Assembly (NCBI RefSeq): GCF_038396635.1 | Contig: NZ_CP121687.1 | Span: 1,612,001-1,676,000, forward strand | Direction: 5' to 3' | DNA: 64,000 nt | DNA from: Defluviitalea saccharophila | GTDB lineage: Bacteria; Bacillota; Clostridia; Lachnospirales; Defluviitaleaceae | Shown: positions 54,036-62,803 of the stretch, piece by piece | How the letters are laid out: each line of letters starts with the position of its first letter | Numbering within the stretch: position 1 is the first letter of the stretch | Position numbers and translations under genes: made by a program | Notes under the pieces: model-generated | Told to the model about the DNA's origin: nothing | Database searches by the model: none | Seen by the model: only the letters and a program-made list of their open reading frames with translations

Positions 54036-54851
54036 TTAATCTCCATCTAAAAGATTACCAAGACCGCCCATCAAATCCAGCACACTGCCTTCTCCTTTTC
54101 TTCCTCCTGTTATTCTGGGTGCAGCGCTATAGATTCTATCTGCCAATCGACTAAATGGTATAGATTGAATCCAAACCGTTCCAGGTCCTTTAAGGGTTGC
54201 AAAGAATAATCCTTCTCCACCGAAGAAGGCTGTTTTAATACCTCCCACAAACTGAATATCATAATCTATATGTCTTGTCATGGCCACAAGACATCCAGTA
54301 TCTATGCGCAGGGTTTCTCCTGGGCTTAATTGCTTTTCTACAATCGTTCCTCCCGCATGAATAAAAGCTAAGCCGTCTCCTTCTAATTTTTGCATAATGA
54401 ATCCTTCTCCGCCAAAGAAGCCTGCCCCTAGTTTTCTTTTGAAATCAATACCTACAGAAACACCTTTTGCCGCACAGAGAAATGCATCTTTTTGACAAAT
54501 GATTTTTCCTTCATAAGCGGATAAATCCACAGAGATGATCTTCCCGGGATAAGGGGCTGCAAAAGCAACCTTTTGCTTTCCCTGGCCTCCGTTAGTAAAC
54601 ATGGTCATGAATAAGCTTTCTCCAGTAACAAGTCTTTTTCCTGCTCCTAAAAGCTTGCCCATTAGTCCGCTCTGTTCCTGTCCTGAACCGTCTCCAAAAA
54701 TAGTTTCCATTTGTATACTCTGTTCCATGTACATCATCGCCCCTGCTTCAGCAATGACGCTTTCCCTTGGATCCAGTTCAATTTCAACAAACTGCATATC
54801 ATCCCCGTAAAGCTGAAAATCAATTTCATGAGCATTTTTAAAACCCTGCAT
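54036..54851 (-). CDS. AIM24/TIGR00266-family protein
   Basis: A 271-residue protein of the TIGR00266/AIM24 family, a double-stranded beta-helix-like fold with no known activity. The family signatures are [20 protein letters not shown] near 25-45, [20 protein letters not shown], then [20 protein letters not shown] and [20 protein letters not shown]. No signal or membrane segment. It lies alone between two terminators. Confidence 0.88.
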   Translation of the reverse strand: MQGFKNAHEIDFQLYGDDMQFVEIELDPRESVIAEAGAMMYMEQSIQMETIFGDGSGQEQSGLMGKLLGAGKRLVTGESLFMTMFTNGGQGKQKVAFAAPYPGKIISVDLSAYEGKIICQKDAFLCAAKGVSVGIDFKRKLGAGFFGGEGFIMQKLEGDGLAFIHAGGTIVEKQLSPGETLRIDTGCLVAMTRHIDYDIQFVGGIKTAFFGGEGLFFATLKGPGTVWIQSIPFSRLADRIYSAAPRITGGRKGEGSVLDLMGGLGNLLDGD

Positions 54852-54949
54852 GCTTTAACCTCCTTAATAATTAATATCCTATTTATGGTTATTCCTTATA
54901 AAAGTTTTAATTCCTTTTATTTTTTTCATAAATATAAAATAAAATTATA

Positions 54950-54974
54950 AAAGAGAAGCCTCGGGCTTCTCTTT
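54950..54974 (-). terminator. Terminator of the Usp-like gene
   Basis: Arms AAAGAGAAGCC and GGCTTCTCTTT around a three-base loop, followed by TTATAATTTTATTTT on the minus strand. Confidence 0.8.
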
Positions 54975-55401
54975 ATTGTAAAAATACTTCTTTATCTTTT
55001 ATAGGCAAGGGTTTTTCCCTCTCTAATACCATAATTTCTACTTCCGGTGTTGTCGATGTAATGTAATTTTCTATGTCTTTTGTAATCAGTCTATGAATCT
55101 TGTTTCTCATTGTTTCGCCCAATACCAATTGATTAATCTCGTTTTCTTTAATAAACTCTACAATACGTTCCGGTACATGATCATCACAAACCACATGTAC
55201 TTCTCCACCCAGTTCTGAAGCATAGTCGAATAACTCCTGAAGTAATTCTCCTGCATCACTTTGAGATAAAATGCTGCTGCCATGTTCCACATGAAGTATG
55301 TGCAATTCTCCCTCAACCTGTGAAGCTAATTCTGCACCTTTCTTAATGAGTCTTTTACTGTTCTGCTGAATTGTAATGCAGACTAGAATTTTCTGTGGCA
55401 C
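54973..55401 (-). CDS. Universal-stress-protein-like protein (KdpD-Usp type)
   Basis: A 142-residue alpha/beta protein with the Usp start KILVCITIQQNSKRLIKKGA, the second strand GELHILHVEHG and INQLVLGETMRNKIHRLITK, resembling the Usp domain of KdpD. The ATP-binding Gly-rich loop of classic UspA is not clear, so ATP binding is doubtful. The start is GTG 55401 after GGAGGGG. Function unknown; no kdp genes are nearby. Confidence 0.75.
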   Translation of the reverse strand: MPQKILVCITIQQNSKRLIKKGAELASQVEGELHILHVEHGSSILSQSDAGELLQELFDYASELGGEVHVVCDDHVPERIVEFIKENEINQLVLGETMRNKIHRLITKDIENYITSTTPEVEIMVLEREKPLPIKDKEVFLQ

Positions 55402-55489
55402 TAAATCCCCTCCTTCTGGAGAATAATAGGTGTTTACACCTAAAATTATTATAGCATAGTATTGGTTAAAAAGCTATGCATACATTTTC

Positions 55490-57295
55490 TTATTTCTTTG
55501 GAGAAATGCCGCTCCAAAATTCGCTGTTCTCAAGACCAAGGCGCCATATAGCTATTCCCTGCAGTCCTTTAGATTTCGCTAATTTCAGTTTAAATTGTGT
55601 ACTTTGGGCATTTTCAAACCACACAATTCTGTCCTTGCCTTTTTCATCCTTATATCTATAGTATGGCACTTTAAAGGTATCGTTCCATAGGATTTTCCCC
55701 CCATATTGTTTTACATAATTGTTGACATCCGAGGCAGTTATTGCTTTTCCATCTTTTCCGTCCAAAGTCCAATCATATCCATACGCCGCGATCCCCATAA
55801 GTATTTTTTTCGGAGGAATTTCTTTTACTGCAAAATTGATTACATTCTCCACCCAGTCATAGGATGCCACAGGCCCCGGAGTACCTCCGGACCAATGTTC
55901 ATCATAGGTCATAATGACCACTCTGTCTGCGTGTTGCCCAATCGCCTTATAATCATAAGCCCCTGTCCAGTTATCATTGATATAATCCGCCGTTTTAGCA
56001 GGAACCGTAGCGGAAACTATATAGCCTTTAGGGCCTAAGGCAGCCTTTAATTCTTTAATAAAGGATGTATATTCTGCCCTTGTATCCGCACCTATCCCTT
56101 CTATATCTACCTCTACACCATCATAGCCATACTTTTCAATTTCACTTAAAACACTTTGTACTAATTTATCTCGAAGAACCGGATTCTCCAAAACATTTTC
56201 AGCCAGATCCCGGTGAAAACTTCCTCCCTGTGCGTTGTGAATCAGCATAAGAGATTTAATGCCCTTTTGATCTGAGTAACTTAAGGTCTCTGTCTGGGGA
56301 TAATCTACTGCAAGGGTGCCATCCTCTTTCATCCCATGGGTAAAAGTGGCAACCTCTGTAATTTTACCATTATAAGTTTTTAAAGAATTATGGGAACCTA
56401 GATGTCCTTCATAGTACTTTACGGTAAATCCAAGCACCGTATCAAATTGATAAGGGATCACTTCTATATCCTCCAGAGAAGGACCCGAACCATCGATAAT
56501 TACAGAAGGGGGTACTACTCTTATAAGTTGTCCTACATAAATTGTATCCGAGCTTAAATTGTTCCATTGTTTCAGGTCAGATACCGTAACACCGAATTTC
56601 AAAGCAATTGCAGAAAGACTGTCTCCTTTTTTGACAACATAGTCCGAGACTTTAGGCAAATCACTGTTAATCAAAACAGTTTTTGAAGTATGGTCCCAAT
56701 CTACAGGCATATTGAAAGCCTCGGAAACAAATCGAATGGGGACCATCAGGCGTCCGTTGATCACCTTTGGCGAGGTGTCCAGAAAGTAAAGTTTTCCATT
56801 AATATACGCCTGGGGCAAATTGGCTTGTAAATAAATCGTTTTATTATCTTTTGTAATGATTGCTATTTTATCTTTATTGTCCCAATCCACCACGGCTCCT
56901 AACGATTCTGAGACAATACGAATCGGAACGAGTACCCTTCCATTGTCTATAACAGGAGGAGCGTCTGATTCTACATATCGATTATTAATGCGAATTTGAA
57001 TCGGTTTTGTCTGCTGAGAGGATACCTTTTGTGTTGTTGCTCCATAAGCAGTATCTGAAAATCCCGGCTGAAAAATGAGCTGAAAGGCAATAAGAGAACC
57101 GGTCATAAACTTAACCGATGAGATTTTTATATTTGGATATACTTTCCTGAGGTAGGCTTCTAACCCAAGCTTTTGATTCTCTGATTCAATATCTCCGAAT
57201 TCCTTGGAGAATTCTGCATCCTCAGGCAAATAAATAATAAGATGATATTCGCCATTTTCATATACAAGCCTTTGATTATACTTCTCCCAGTTCAT
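55490..57295 (-). CDS. LysM and GH18 protein with copper-amine-oxidase-like N domains
   Basis: A 601-residue, probably secreted glycoside hydrolase. After a charged N-terminal stretch (1-55) a hydrophobic segment (60-75, ending before DTAYGA) looks like a late signal or anchor. Two stalk repeats follow (about 98-155 and 157-210; [19 protein letters not shown] and [19 protein letters not shown]), then a LysM (about 218-262, [19 protein letters not shown]) and a GH18 barrel (about 275-595). The catalytic motif is DGVEVDIEG with Glu399. The set resembles spore cortex-lytic YaaH/SleL proteins. It probably cuts muramic or GlcNAc linkages in the wall. Confidence 0.85.
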   Translation of the reverse strand: MNWEKYNQRLVYENGEYHLIIYLPEDAEFSKEFGDIESENQKLGLEAYLRKVYPNIKISSVKFMTGSLIAFQLIFQPGFSDTAYGATTQKVSSQQTKPIQIRINNRYVESDAPPVIDNGRVLVPIRIVSESLGAVVDWDNKDKIAIITKDNKTIYLQANLPQAYINGKLYFLDTSPKVINGRLMVPIRFVSEAFNMPVDWDHTSKTVLINSDLPKVSDYVVKKGDSLSAIALKFGVTVSDLKQWNNLSSDTIYVGQLIRVVPPSVIIDGSGPSLEDIEVIPYQFDTVLGFTVKYYEGHLGSHNSLKTYNGKITEVATFTHGMKEDGTLAVDYPQTETLSYSDQKGIKSLMLIHNAQGGSFHRDLAENVLENPVLRDKLVQSVLSEIEKYGYDGVEVDIEGIGADTRAEYTSFIKELKAALGPKGYIVSATVPAKTADYINDNWTGAYDYKAIGQHADRVVIMTYDEHWSGGTPGPVASYDWVENVINFAVKEIPPKKILMGIAAYGYDWTLDGKDGKAITASDVNNYVKQYGGKILWNDTFKVPYYRYKDEKGKDRIVWFENAQSTQFKLKLAKSKGLQGIAIWRLGLENSEFWSGISPKK

Positions 57296-57316
57296 TTTCT
57301 CCCTTCTTTCCTTTAT

Positions 57317-57350
57317 AAAAAGCCACCTACGATTTCGTAAAGTGGCTTTT
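57317..57350 (-). terminator. Terminator of the amino-acid ABC operon
   Basis: Arms around AAAAGCCAC and GTGGCTTTT with an inner TACGA/TCGTA pairing, followed by TTTTTAT on the minus strand. Confidence 0.8.
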
Positions 57351-57398
57351 AACTTTAGTTTTATTCTTATTATGGAAAGAAGAAAAAAACTTATTCAT

Positions 57399-58157
57399 CT
57401 ATAATATTTTTTCTAAGAATGCCTTAATTCTTGGATGATCAGGATTATTAAAGAGCTTTTCCGGCGGTGCATCTTCAATAATTTCTCCCTGATCCATAAA
57501 TACAACTCTGTCCGATACCTCTTTGGCAAAGCCCATTTCATGGGTTACAACAAGCATCGTCATATGTTCACTGGCTAATTTTTTGATTACCCCTAAAACC
57601 TCTCCTACAAGTTCCGGATCTAAAGCTGAGGTCGGTTCATCAAAAAGCATAATATCTGGTTTCATGGCTAAGGCACGGGCTATGGCTACTCTTTGCTTTT
57701 GACCTCCTGAAATTTGGGAAGGATAAGCATCTTTTTTATCCAGAAGTCCCACCTTGCTAAGAAGCTCTTCTGCCTCTTTGATCGCTTGTTCCCTATCGAC
57801 TTTATTAACTATGATAGGCGCTTCGATAACATTTTCTAAAACTGTCTTATGAGGGAAAAGGTGAAAATTTTGAAACACCATCCCCATTTTTCTAACTCCA
57901 TCTTTTACATCTTTATGAGGAAGGGGTATACGTTTGCCTTCTTCGTCAAAAGCTTCAATAGGAATCCCTTCAATCTCTATCCTTCCTCCGTCACATTTCT
58001 CCAAGAGAATAAGGCAACGAAGCAGAGTGCTCTTTCCTGAGCCGGAAGGACCTATAATAGAGATGACTTCTCCTTTACCTACACTCAGGGACACGTTTTT
58101 TAGAACTTCTAAATTTCCGAATCGTTTGCTGATATTAGATGCCTGAATCATAATCAT
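57399..58157 (-). CDS. glnQ: Polar amino-acid ABC transporter ATPase (GlnQ type)
   Basis: A 252-residue ATPase. Walker A is [14 protein letters not shown] near 36, the signature is [15 protein letters not shown] near 150 and Walker B is [34 protein letters not shown] is typical of polar amino-acid importers. It is the last gene of a substrate-binding protein, permease, ATPase operon. AGGAG lies seven bases before ATG 58157. Confidence 0.94.
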   Translation of the reverse strand: MIMIQASNISKRFGNLEVLKNVSLSVGKGEVISIIGPSGSGKSTLLRCLILLEKCDGGRIEIEGIPIEAFDEEGKRIPLPHKDVKDGVRKMGMVFQNFHLFPHKTVLENVIEAPIIVNKVDREQAIKEAEELLSKVGLLDKKDAYPSQISGGQKQRVAIARALAMKPDIMLFDEPTSALDPELVGEVLGVIKKLASEHMTMLVVTHEMGFAKEVSDRVVFMDQGEIIEDAPPEKLFNNPDHPRIKAFLEKIL

Positions 58158-58167
58158 AGTAAAACTC

Positions 58168-58812
58168 CTACTCGTAAATGGAATACTTTTGCTCTAATTT
58201 ATTAAATATCCATACAATCACAGAGGTTAAAAGCAAATAAATGGCTCCGGCTATAACAAAAGGTATGATAGTAAATTCTCTTGCCACGATTTGATTGGCA
58301 TTTCGAAGTAAATCGTCCATACTGATTGCAGCCACCAGGGCCGTATCTTTAACCAGTGTAATGGCTTCGTTAGATGTAGCAGGAAGTACTCTTCTTATGG
58401 TTTGAGGGAGTATGATTCGGCGCATGGTTTGGGAATAGGTCATGCCTAAAACTTTTGCCGCTTCATACTGACCTTTATCAATGGATATAATGCCTCCCCT
58501 GAAGATCTCCGTAAAATATGCACCGTAGTTTAAAACAAAGGTAATGGACGCTGCTTCAAATTTATCAAAGGTTATCCCTAAGAAATGGGGAAGTCCAAAA
58601 TAAATAAAGAACAATTGAAGAAGAAGAGGAGTTCCTCTAAAAATCCATGTATAAAATCCAATGACAGAAGAAAGGAGCTTGGATTTTGACACCTTTCCTA
58701 AAGCTCCTAAAACTCCCAGTGGAATAGATAATAATATTGTAATTCCATAAAGTTCTAATGTATTGATGCTTCCTTTAATTATATACCAAATCATTCCTAA
58801 AGTATCAGACAC
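58168..58812 (-). CDS. Polar amino-acid ABC transporter permease
   Basis: A 214-residue inner-membrane permease of the His/Glu/Gln/Arg/opine family with about five segments. The EAA loop is [20 protein letters not shown] near 140. It lies between the binding protein (10 bases) and the ATPase (10 bases). The exact amino acid is not known. Confidence 0.92.
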   Translation of the reverse strand: MSDTLGMIWYIIKGSINTLELYGITILLSIPLGVLGALGKVSKSKLLSSVIGFYTWIFRGTPLLLQLFFIYFGLPHFLGITFDKFEAASITFVLNYGAYFTEIFRGGIISIDKGQYEAAKVLGMTYSQTMRRIILPQTIRRVLPATSNEAITLVKDTALVAAISMDDLLRNANQIVAREFTIIPFVIAGAIYLLLTSVIVWIFNKLEQKYSIYE

Positions 58813-58822
58813 AATAAGCCTC

Positions 58823-59638
58823 CTATTTTACAACGATGTCTTCTCCAAACCACTTTTTAGAAATTTCTGCTGCTGTTCCGTCTTCTTTCATTTCCTTCAT
58901 AATTCTGTTTACTTCATTTGCTAAACTTTGGTCACTTAATCTAAATCCTATACCATAGGACTCACGGCCGAAATCTTCTTCTAATACTCTAAATTTGTCA
59001 GGCTTTTTAGCGATATAGTATCTTCCTACGATTTCATCCATTACGGCTGCATCGAGACGACCTGCTTCCAGTTCCATAAGAACAGTTGTATTATCCGGAT
59101 AGTCGCTTACTTCTTTAATGCTTGCTGCTGTGTCGGCATCGGCATTTAAAGCTGTCTCTGCACTGCTTCCTGTTTGAAGTCCAATAACTTTATCGGCTAA
59201 ATCTGCTTTGGTCTGAATATCGGAATCGCTTCTTACAATAATAATTTGCTTATTATCAAGGTATACATCTGAGAATAGAATTTCTTTCTTTCTCTCTTCT
59301 GTAATAGAAAGTCCATTCCAGATTACATCGATATTTTTCCCGTTTAATTCCATCATCTTCGCATTCCAGTCAATAGGTTTTAACTCAATTTCAACACCCA
59401 TTCTTTTTGCAACTTCTTTTGCTAAATCGATGTCAAATCCTACAATTTCTCCGGCTTCATCGCGAAATCCCATTGGTGCAAAGGTATCATCTAATCCAAC
59501 AACAAAAACGCCCTTTGATTTGATTTCTTCTAAAGAATTGTCTTCTGTAGAGCTGGTTGCTGCTTTATTGCCGCAGCCTGCAGAAAATAAAGATATAATC
59601 ATAATGCTAAGTAATAAAAATACTATATTCTTTTTCAT
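58823..59638 (-). CDS. Amino-acid ABC transporter substrate-binding lipoprotein
   Basis: A 271-residue extracellular solute-binding family 3 protein. The lipobox is LFSAGCGN with Cys22, preceded by a signal peptide. Family markers are VFVVGLDDTFAPMGFRDEAG and IVGFDIDLAKEVAKRMGVEI, then WNGLSITEERKKEILFSDVY. The Asp and Arg pattern fits a polar amino acid. It is the first gene of the operon. Confidence 0.93.
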   Translation of the reverse strand: MKKNIVFLLLSIMIISLFSAGCGNKAATSSTEDNSLEEIKSKGVFVVGLDDTFAPMGFRDEAGEIVGFDIDLAKEVAKRMGVEIELKPIDWNAKMMELNGKNIDVIWNGLSITEERKKEILFSDVYLDNKQIIIVRSDSDIQTKADLADKVIGLQTGSSAETALNADADTAASIKEVSDYPDNTTVLMELEAGRLDAAVMDEIVGRYYIAKKPDKFRVLEEDFGRESYGIGFRLSDQSLANEVNRIMKEMKEDGTAAEISKKWFGEDIVVK

Positions 59639-59727
59639 TTTATTTCCCCCTGTATCTTATCAACATTTTTCTTATGAGTATATTATACTTTAACTCACTA
59701 AAATTGTAAAGTAGTAAATCAAAAATA

Positions 59728-59754
59728 ATTCCTATAGTTTTAAACTATAGGAAT
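59728..59754 (-). terminator. Terminator of the btuFCD operon
   Basis: A 13-bp palindrome (ATTCCTATAGTTT and its complement, one central base) overlapping the ATPase stop, followed by TATTTTTG on the minus strand. Confidence 0.75.
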
Positions 59755-60513
59755 GATATAAGGATATTGACTTATGGGATTTTCGAAAATCTCTACAGTA
59801 ATATGATAGACATTTTTTATATTTTCTTTATTAATGACCTCCCGGGGACTTCCTTTGGCGATCACTTGTCCTTTGTCCAATAGTATAATCTCATCACTAT
59901 AGATAGACGCCAAATTTAGGTCATGCAATATTGCAATAATAATCTTATCCTGTTTTAGGCTTTTAAATATGTTCAGAAATTCTATTTGATACTGTATGTC
60001 TAAATGGGAGGTAAGCTCGTCTAATAGAATGATATCCGCTTCCTGGCTTAAAGCTCTTGCAGCGATAACCCTTTGGGTTTCTCCGCCGCTTAAATTTGTA
60101 ATCAATTGATCTTTTAAATCCCATGTATTTGTGGCTTTCATATACCTTTCCACGATCGCCTCATCTTCTGAATCAAAATCCTGAAAGCTTCGTTTGTACG
60201 GACTTCTTCCCATCATCACAATCTCAAAAACGGTGAAGTCGTAATCTATTAATATATTTTGAGGGATTACTGCCATCATCTTTGCTAAATTTTTATTCTT
60301 TATACTGCATATATCCTGATGATCTATAAATACACTGCCAAGGCTTGGGGTAATCATCTTTGATATATTTTTTATGAGGGTGGATTTCCCTGAACCATTT
60401 GGCCCTATGATGGAATAAAATTTGCCCTTATTAAAACTTAAGCTTATATCCTTTAGGACCTTTTTATCCCCATAGGAGAAATTAAGATTTTTAATGTCTA
60501 TTTTTTGTCCCAA
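59740..60513 (-). CDS. btuD: Cobalamin/iron-complex ABC ATPase (BtuD/FecE type)
   Basis: A roughly 257-residue ATPase with Walker A GPNGSGKSTLIKNI, signature LSGGETQRVIAARALSQEAD and Walker B IILLDELTSHLDIQYQIEFL (Leu where Pro is usual). MAVIPQNILIDYDFTVFEIV is typical of the BtuD/FhuC group. The start is uncertain: TTG 60513 has AAGGAG eleven bases upstream, whereas GTG 60525 overlaps that site and the previous gene. The cobalamin riboswitch before the operon points to corrinoid import. Confidence 0.88.
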   Translation of the reverse strand: MGQKIDIKNLNFSYGDKKVLKDISLSFNKGKFYSIIGPNGSGKSTLIKNISKMITPSLGSVFIDHQDICSIKNKNLAKMMAVIPQNILIDYDFTVFEIVMMGRSPYKRSFQDFDSEDEAIVERYMKATNTWDLKDQLITNLSGGETQRVIAARALSQEADIILLDELTSHLDIQYQIEFLNIFKSLKQDKIIIAILHDLNLASIYSDEIILLDKGQVIAKGSPREVINKENIKNVYHITVEIFENPISQYPYIIPIV

Positions 60514-60517
60514 GGGT

Positions 60518-61543
60518 CTATCCACTCCTTCTTTTCATTTTGATTAACAGATATATAAAATAGGGAGCGCCGATCAATGCCGTCACCGCCCCTACGGGCA
60601 ATTCTCCCGGTGCTGCTATGGTTCTGCCGATGGTATCGGACAGCAGTAAAAAAATCGCTCCGCCCAATGCCGAAAAGGGAATCAGGACTTTATTATTTGG
60701 TCCAACAATGATTCTTGCCATGTGGGGTACTATAAAACCTACAAAACCGATAAGTCCCGAAAAAGAAACACTAACGGCTATCATCATGGAGGAAATGATA
60801 ATAGTGCCCTTTTTTAGTTTTTCTGTTTCAACTCCTAAGGTTTTAGCAGTTTCCTCTCCTGTCAGCATTAAATTAAACTCCTTATAGAAAAAGGAAATAA
60901 TCATTGTACCAATCAGTACAACCGGAGCTGCTATATAAATATTTTCCCAGCTTGAAGCATTAAAGCTGCCCAACATCCAAAAGATGATTCTGCTGGCTTG
61001 CTCCTGGTTAAAAACCATAATGATGGATATCAAAGAAGAGGTCAAAAATCCAATTGAACTTCCCACCAGCAGCAAATATACAGTGGATGCCTTGCCTCTT
61101 ACCTGAACGATCATATATACCATAATGGTCGTGGCTGCAGCCCCTATAAAGGCAAATAAAGTGGCAGGCAAATGGATCACGATGGCTAATGCCGCTCCTA
61201 AGGCTGCTCCTCCCGATACCCCAAGGACATAGGGGTCTGCCATAGGATTTTTAAATAAGGACTGAAAAGCAGTGCCCACTACGGCCAGTCCCATTCCAAC
61301 AATACTTGCCATAATAATTCTAGGCATCCGCACCATAAAGATAATCAAAAAATTCTTATTGGAGGGTGCTGTATGGATATACCTGCCAATAAAAGGTATG
61401 CCTTTTAGGATTTCCATGAATACCTCATGGGGCTTTATGTTGGCGGCTCCCATGGAGATCGCTCCGATTACCAGTATAAAATATACCACCATCAGTATAA
61501 AGAACAGTGTTTTTCTCTTTCTTAAGATATACCTACCCATCAT
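60518..61543 (-). CDS. btuC: Cobalamin/iron-complex ABC permease (BtuC/FecCD type)
   Basis: A 341-residue permease of the FecCD family with about ten membrane segments. The family markers are RMPRIIMASIVGMGLAVVGT, AFQSLFKNPMADPYVLGVS and FVGFIVPHMARIIVGPNNKV. It lies between the binding protein (5 bases) and the ATPase. Substrate choice (corrinoid) is inferred from the riboswitch. Confidence 0.92.
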   Translation of the reverse strand: MMGRYILRKRKTLFFILMVVYFILVIGAISMGAANIKPHEVFMEILKGIPFIGRYIHTAPSNKNFLIIFMVRMPRIIMASIVGMGLAVVGTAFQSLFKNPMADPYVLGVSGGAALGAALAIVIHLPATLFAFIGAAATTIMVYMIVQVRGKASTVYLLLVGSSIGFLTSSLISIIMVFNQEQASRIIFWMLGSFNASSWENIYIAAPVVLIGTMIISFFYKEFNLMLTGEETAKTLGVETEKLKKGTIIISSMMIAVSVSFSGLIGFVGFIVPHMARIIVGPNNKVLIPFSALGGAIFLLLSDTIGRTIAAPGELPVGAVTALIGAPYFIYLLIKMKRRSG

Positions 61544-61548
61544 CTCAC

Positions 61549-62421
61549 CTATTCAAATAAATCCGGATGCATCGCCTTTGCCAAGGTTTCGATCCCCTCC
61601 GCAAGCCTTGGCCCCTGCCTGCTGATAAGATTATCATCTATTTCAATGACCTTGTCATTTTTAACCGCCGATAATTCCTTATAACCAGCAGTTTCTACAA
61701 ATTGCTCCTTCAGCCCAAAATATTTTGATATAAAGATGATCTCCGGATCATTTTCTATGATTTTCTCAAGACTATACTGCCATCCCGTGGCATCTTTTGC
61801 AATATTGTCTCCACCGGCTATTTCCAGCATCTGGCCGATAAATGTATCTCCTGTGGCAGTGAAATCTCCATTTTTACCAAAATCGGCAGCATAATATACC
61901 TTAGGTTTTTTGGCATCTTTAACTTTTTCCTCGATCTCTGCAATCTTAGATTGCATTTCAGTAATCAGATTATTGGCTTTCTCTTCTGCATTAAGAATCT
62001 CTCCCAATGCAGCAATTGACTCATAAGCCCCCTCTAAATCAGCGGAATCATATAAGGTAACAACCTCTATACCTAAATCCTCCAGCTTTTTATGGGTTTC
62101 TTCTTTAAAGTTTGCCGTTGCAATAACGATATCTGCATCCAGTTCAACGATTTTTTCTACACTGGGATCAATTAAAGAACCTATACTTGGAACCTGTTTG
62201 GCTTCTTCCGGATAATCGCAGTAATCGGTTCTTCCAACCAAAACATCCTCTTTTCCTAAAGCATAAATAAGTTCAGTAATACTGGGGGCTACAGAAACGA
62301 TTTTCTTTTGTTCTTCAGTTTTTTGCGGATTAGTGCTGCCGCTGCATCCAGCAATAATTCCTAAAATAACGATCATCATAAAGATTTTCAGTGACTCTTT
62401 TATTATTTTTTTCATATTCAT
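61549..62421 (-). CDS. btuF: Cobalamin-type ABC substrate-binding lipoprotein (BtuF type)
   Basis: A 290-residue periplasmic-binding family protein with lipobox GIIAGCSGS. IVSVAPSITELIYALGKEDV and VGRTDYCDYPEEAKQVPSIG are the family start, typical of corrinoid-binding BtuF. The start is ATG 62421 or ATG 62415 (both follow AAAGGAAAGGG). An upstream in-frame ATG at 62454 lies in the region of the palindrome's flank and was rejected. First gene of the operon behind the cobalamin riboswitch. Confidence 0.9.
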   Translation of the reverse strand: MNMKKIIKESLKIFMMIVILGIIAGCSGSTNPQKTEEQKKIVSVAPSITELIYALGKEDVLVGRTDYCDYPEEAKQVPSIGSLIDPSVEKIVELDADIVIATANFKEETHKKLEDLGIEVVTLYDSADLEGAYESIAALGEILNAEEKANNLITEMQSKIAEIEEKVKDAKKPKVYYAADFGKNGDFTATGDTFIGQMLEIAGGDNIAKDATGWQYSLEKIIENDPEIIFISKYFGLKEQFVETAGYKELSAVKNDKVIEIDDNLISRQGPRLAEGIETLAKAMHPDLFE

Positions 62422-62468
62422 TACCCTTTCCTTTCTATGTATTAATTCATGCATTCTGTCCAGAGGGC

Positions 62469-62514
62469 TTTTAATTGCATAGGAAACCCCTCAGGATTTC
62501 CTATGCAATTAAAA
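62469..62514. repeat. Palindromic repeat B, copy 2
   Basis: A perfect 18-bp inverted repeat (arm TTTTAATTGCATAGGAAA) with a ten-base loop. It shares the ATTGCATAGGAAA core with 37036-37079. It starts within the T-run of the riboswitch terminator and lies 47 bases before btuF. Confidence 0.8.
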
Positions 62515-62782
62515 AGGCAGTACATCATAGACGTACTGCCACTAGAACACTTATAACTATACAATAAAATCACATAGTTAACGGACTCTAATAGACTTTC
62601 CCTCCGAAAGTTTATTACATCACTCATTTAGGCAGGTCTCCTGACTTATGATTCATCCTTGTCTTTCCCTTCCCCTAGAAAAAGAGCTTCTAGAGTGGCT
62701 TTAAAGACTCGTCATCAAATACAGTAGCGGGGGCTGTTACGGATTCTAACCGTATTCCCTTTTCACCTTAAAAGGCACCTAA
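62511..62782 (-). promoter_or_regulatory. Cobalamin riboswitch with terminator
   Basis: On the minus strand the element begins AGGTGCCTTTTAAGGTG, has the core GCCCCCGCTACTGT and GATGACGAGTCTTTAAAGCC and ends with the B12 box AAGTCAGGAGACCTGCCT (62630-62647). Downstream, GGCAGTAC and GTACTGCC form a terminator with TTTTT (62511-62540). An ACTTTC-GGAGG-GAAAGT hairpin lies between. Between btuF's start (62421) and the MCP stop (62804) I see only this element and palindrome B. Confidence 0.94.
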
Positions 62783-62803
62783 ATGAACTATTAAGTTAAT
62801 GGA

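Noticed and set aside
62442-62627. 61-codon minus-strand frame after the B12 box
   Set aside because: It runs through the riboswitch terminator and palindrome B and has no family resemblance; expected to be non-coding leader.
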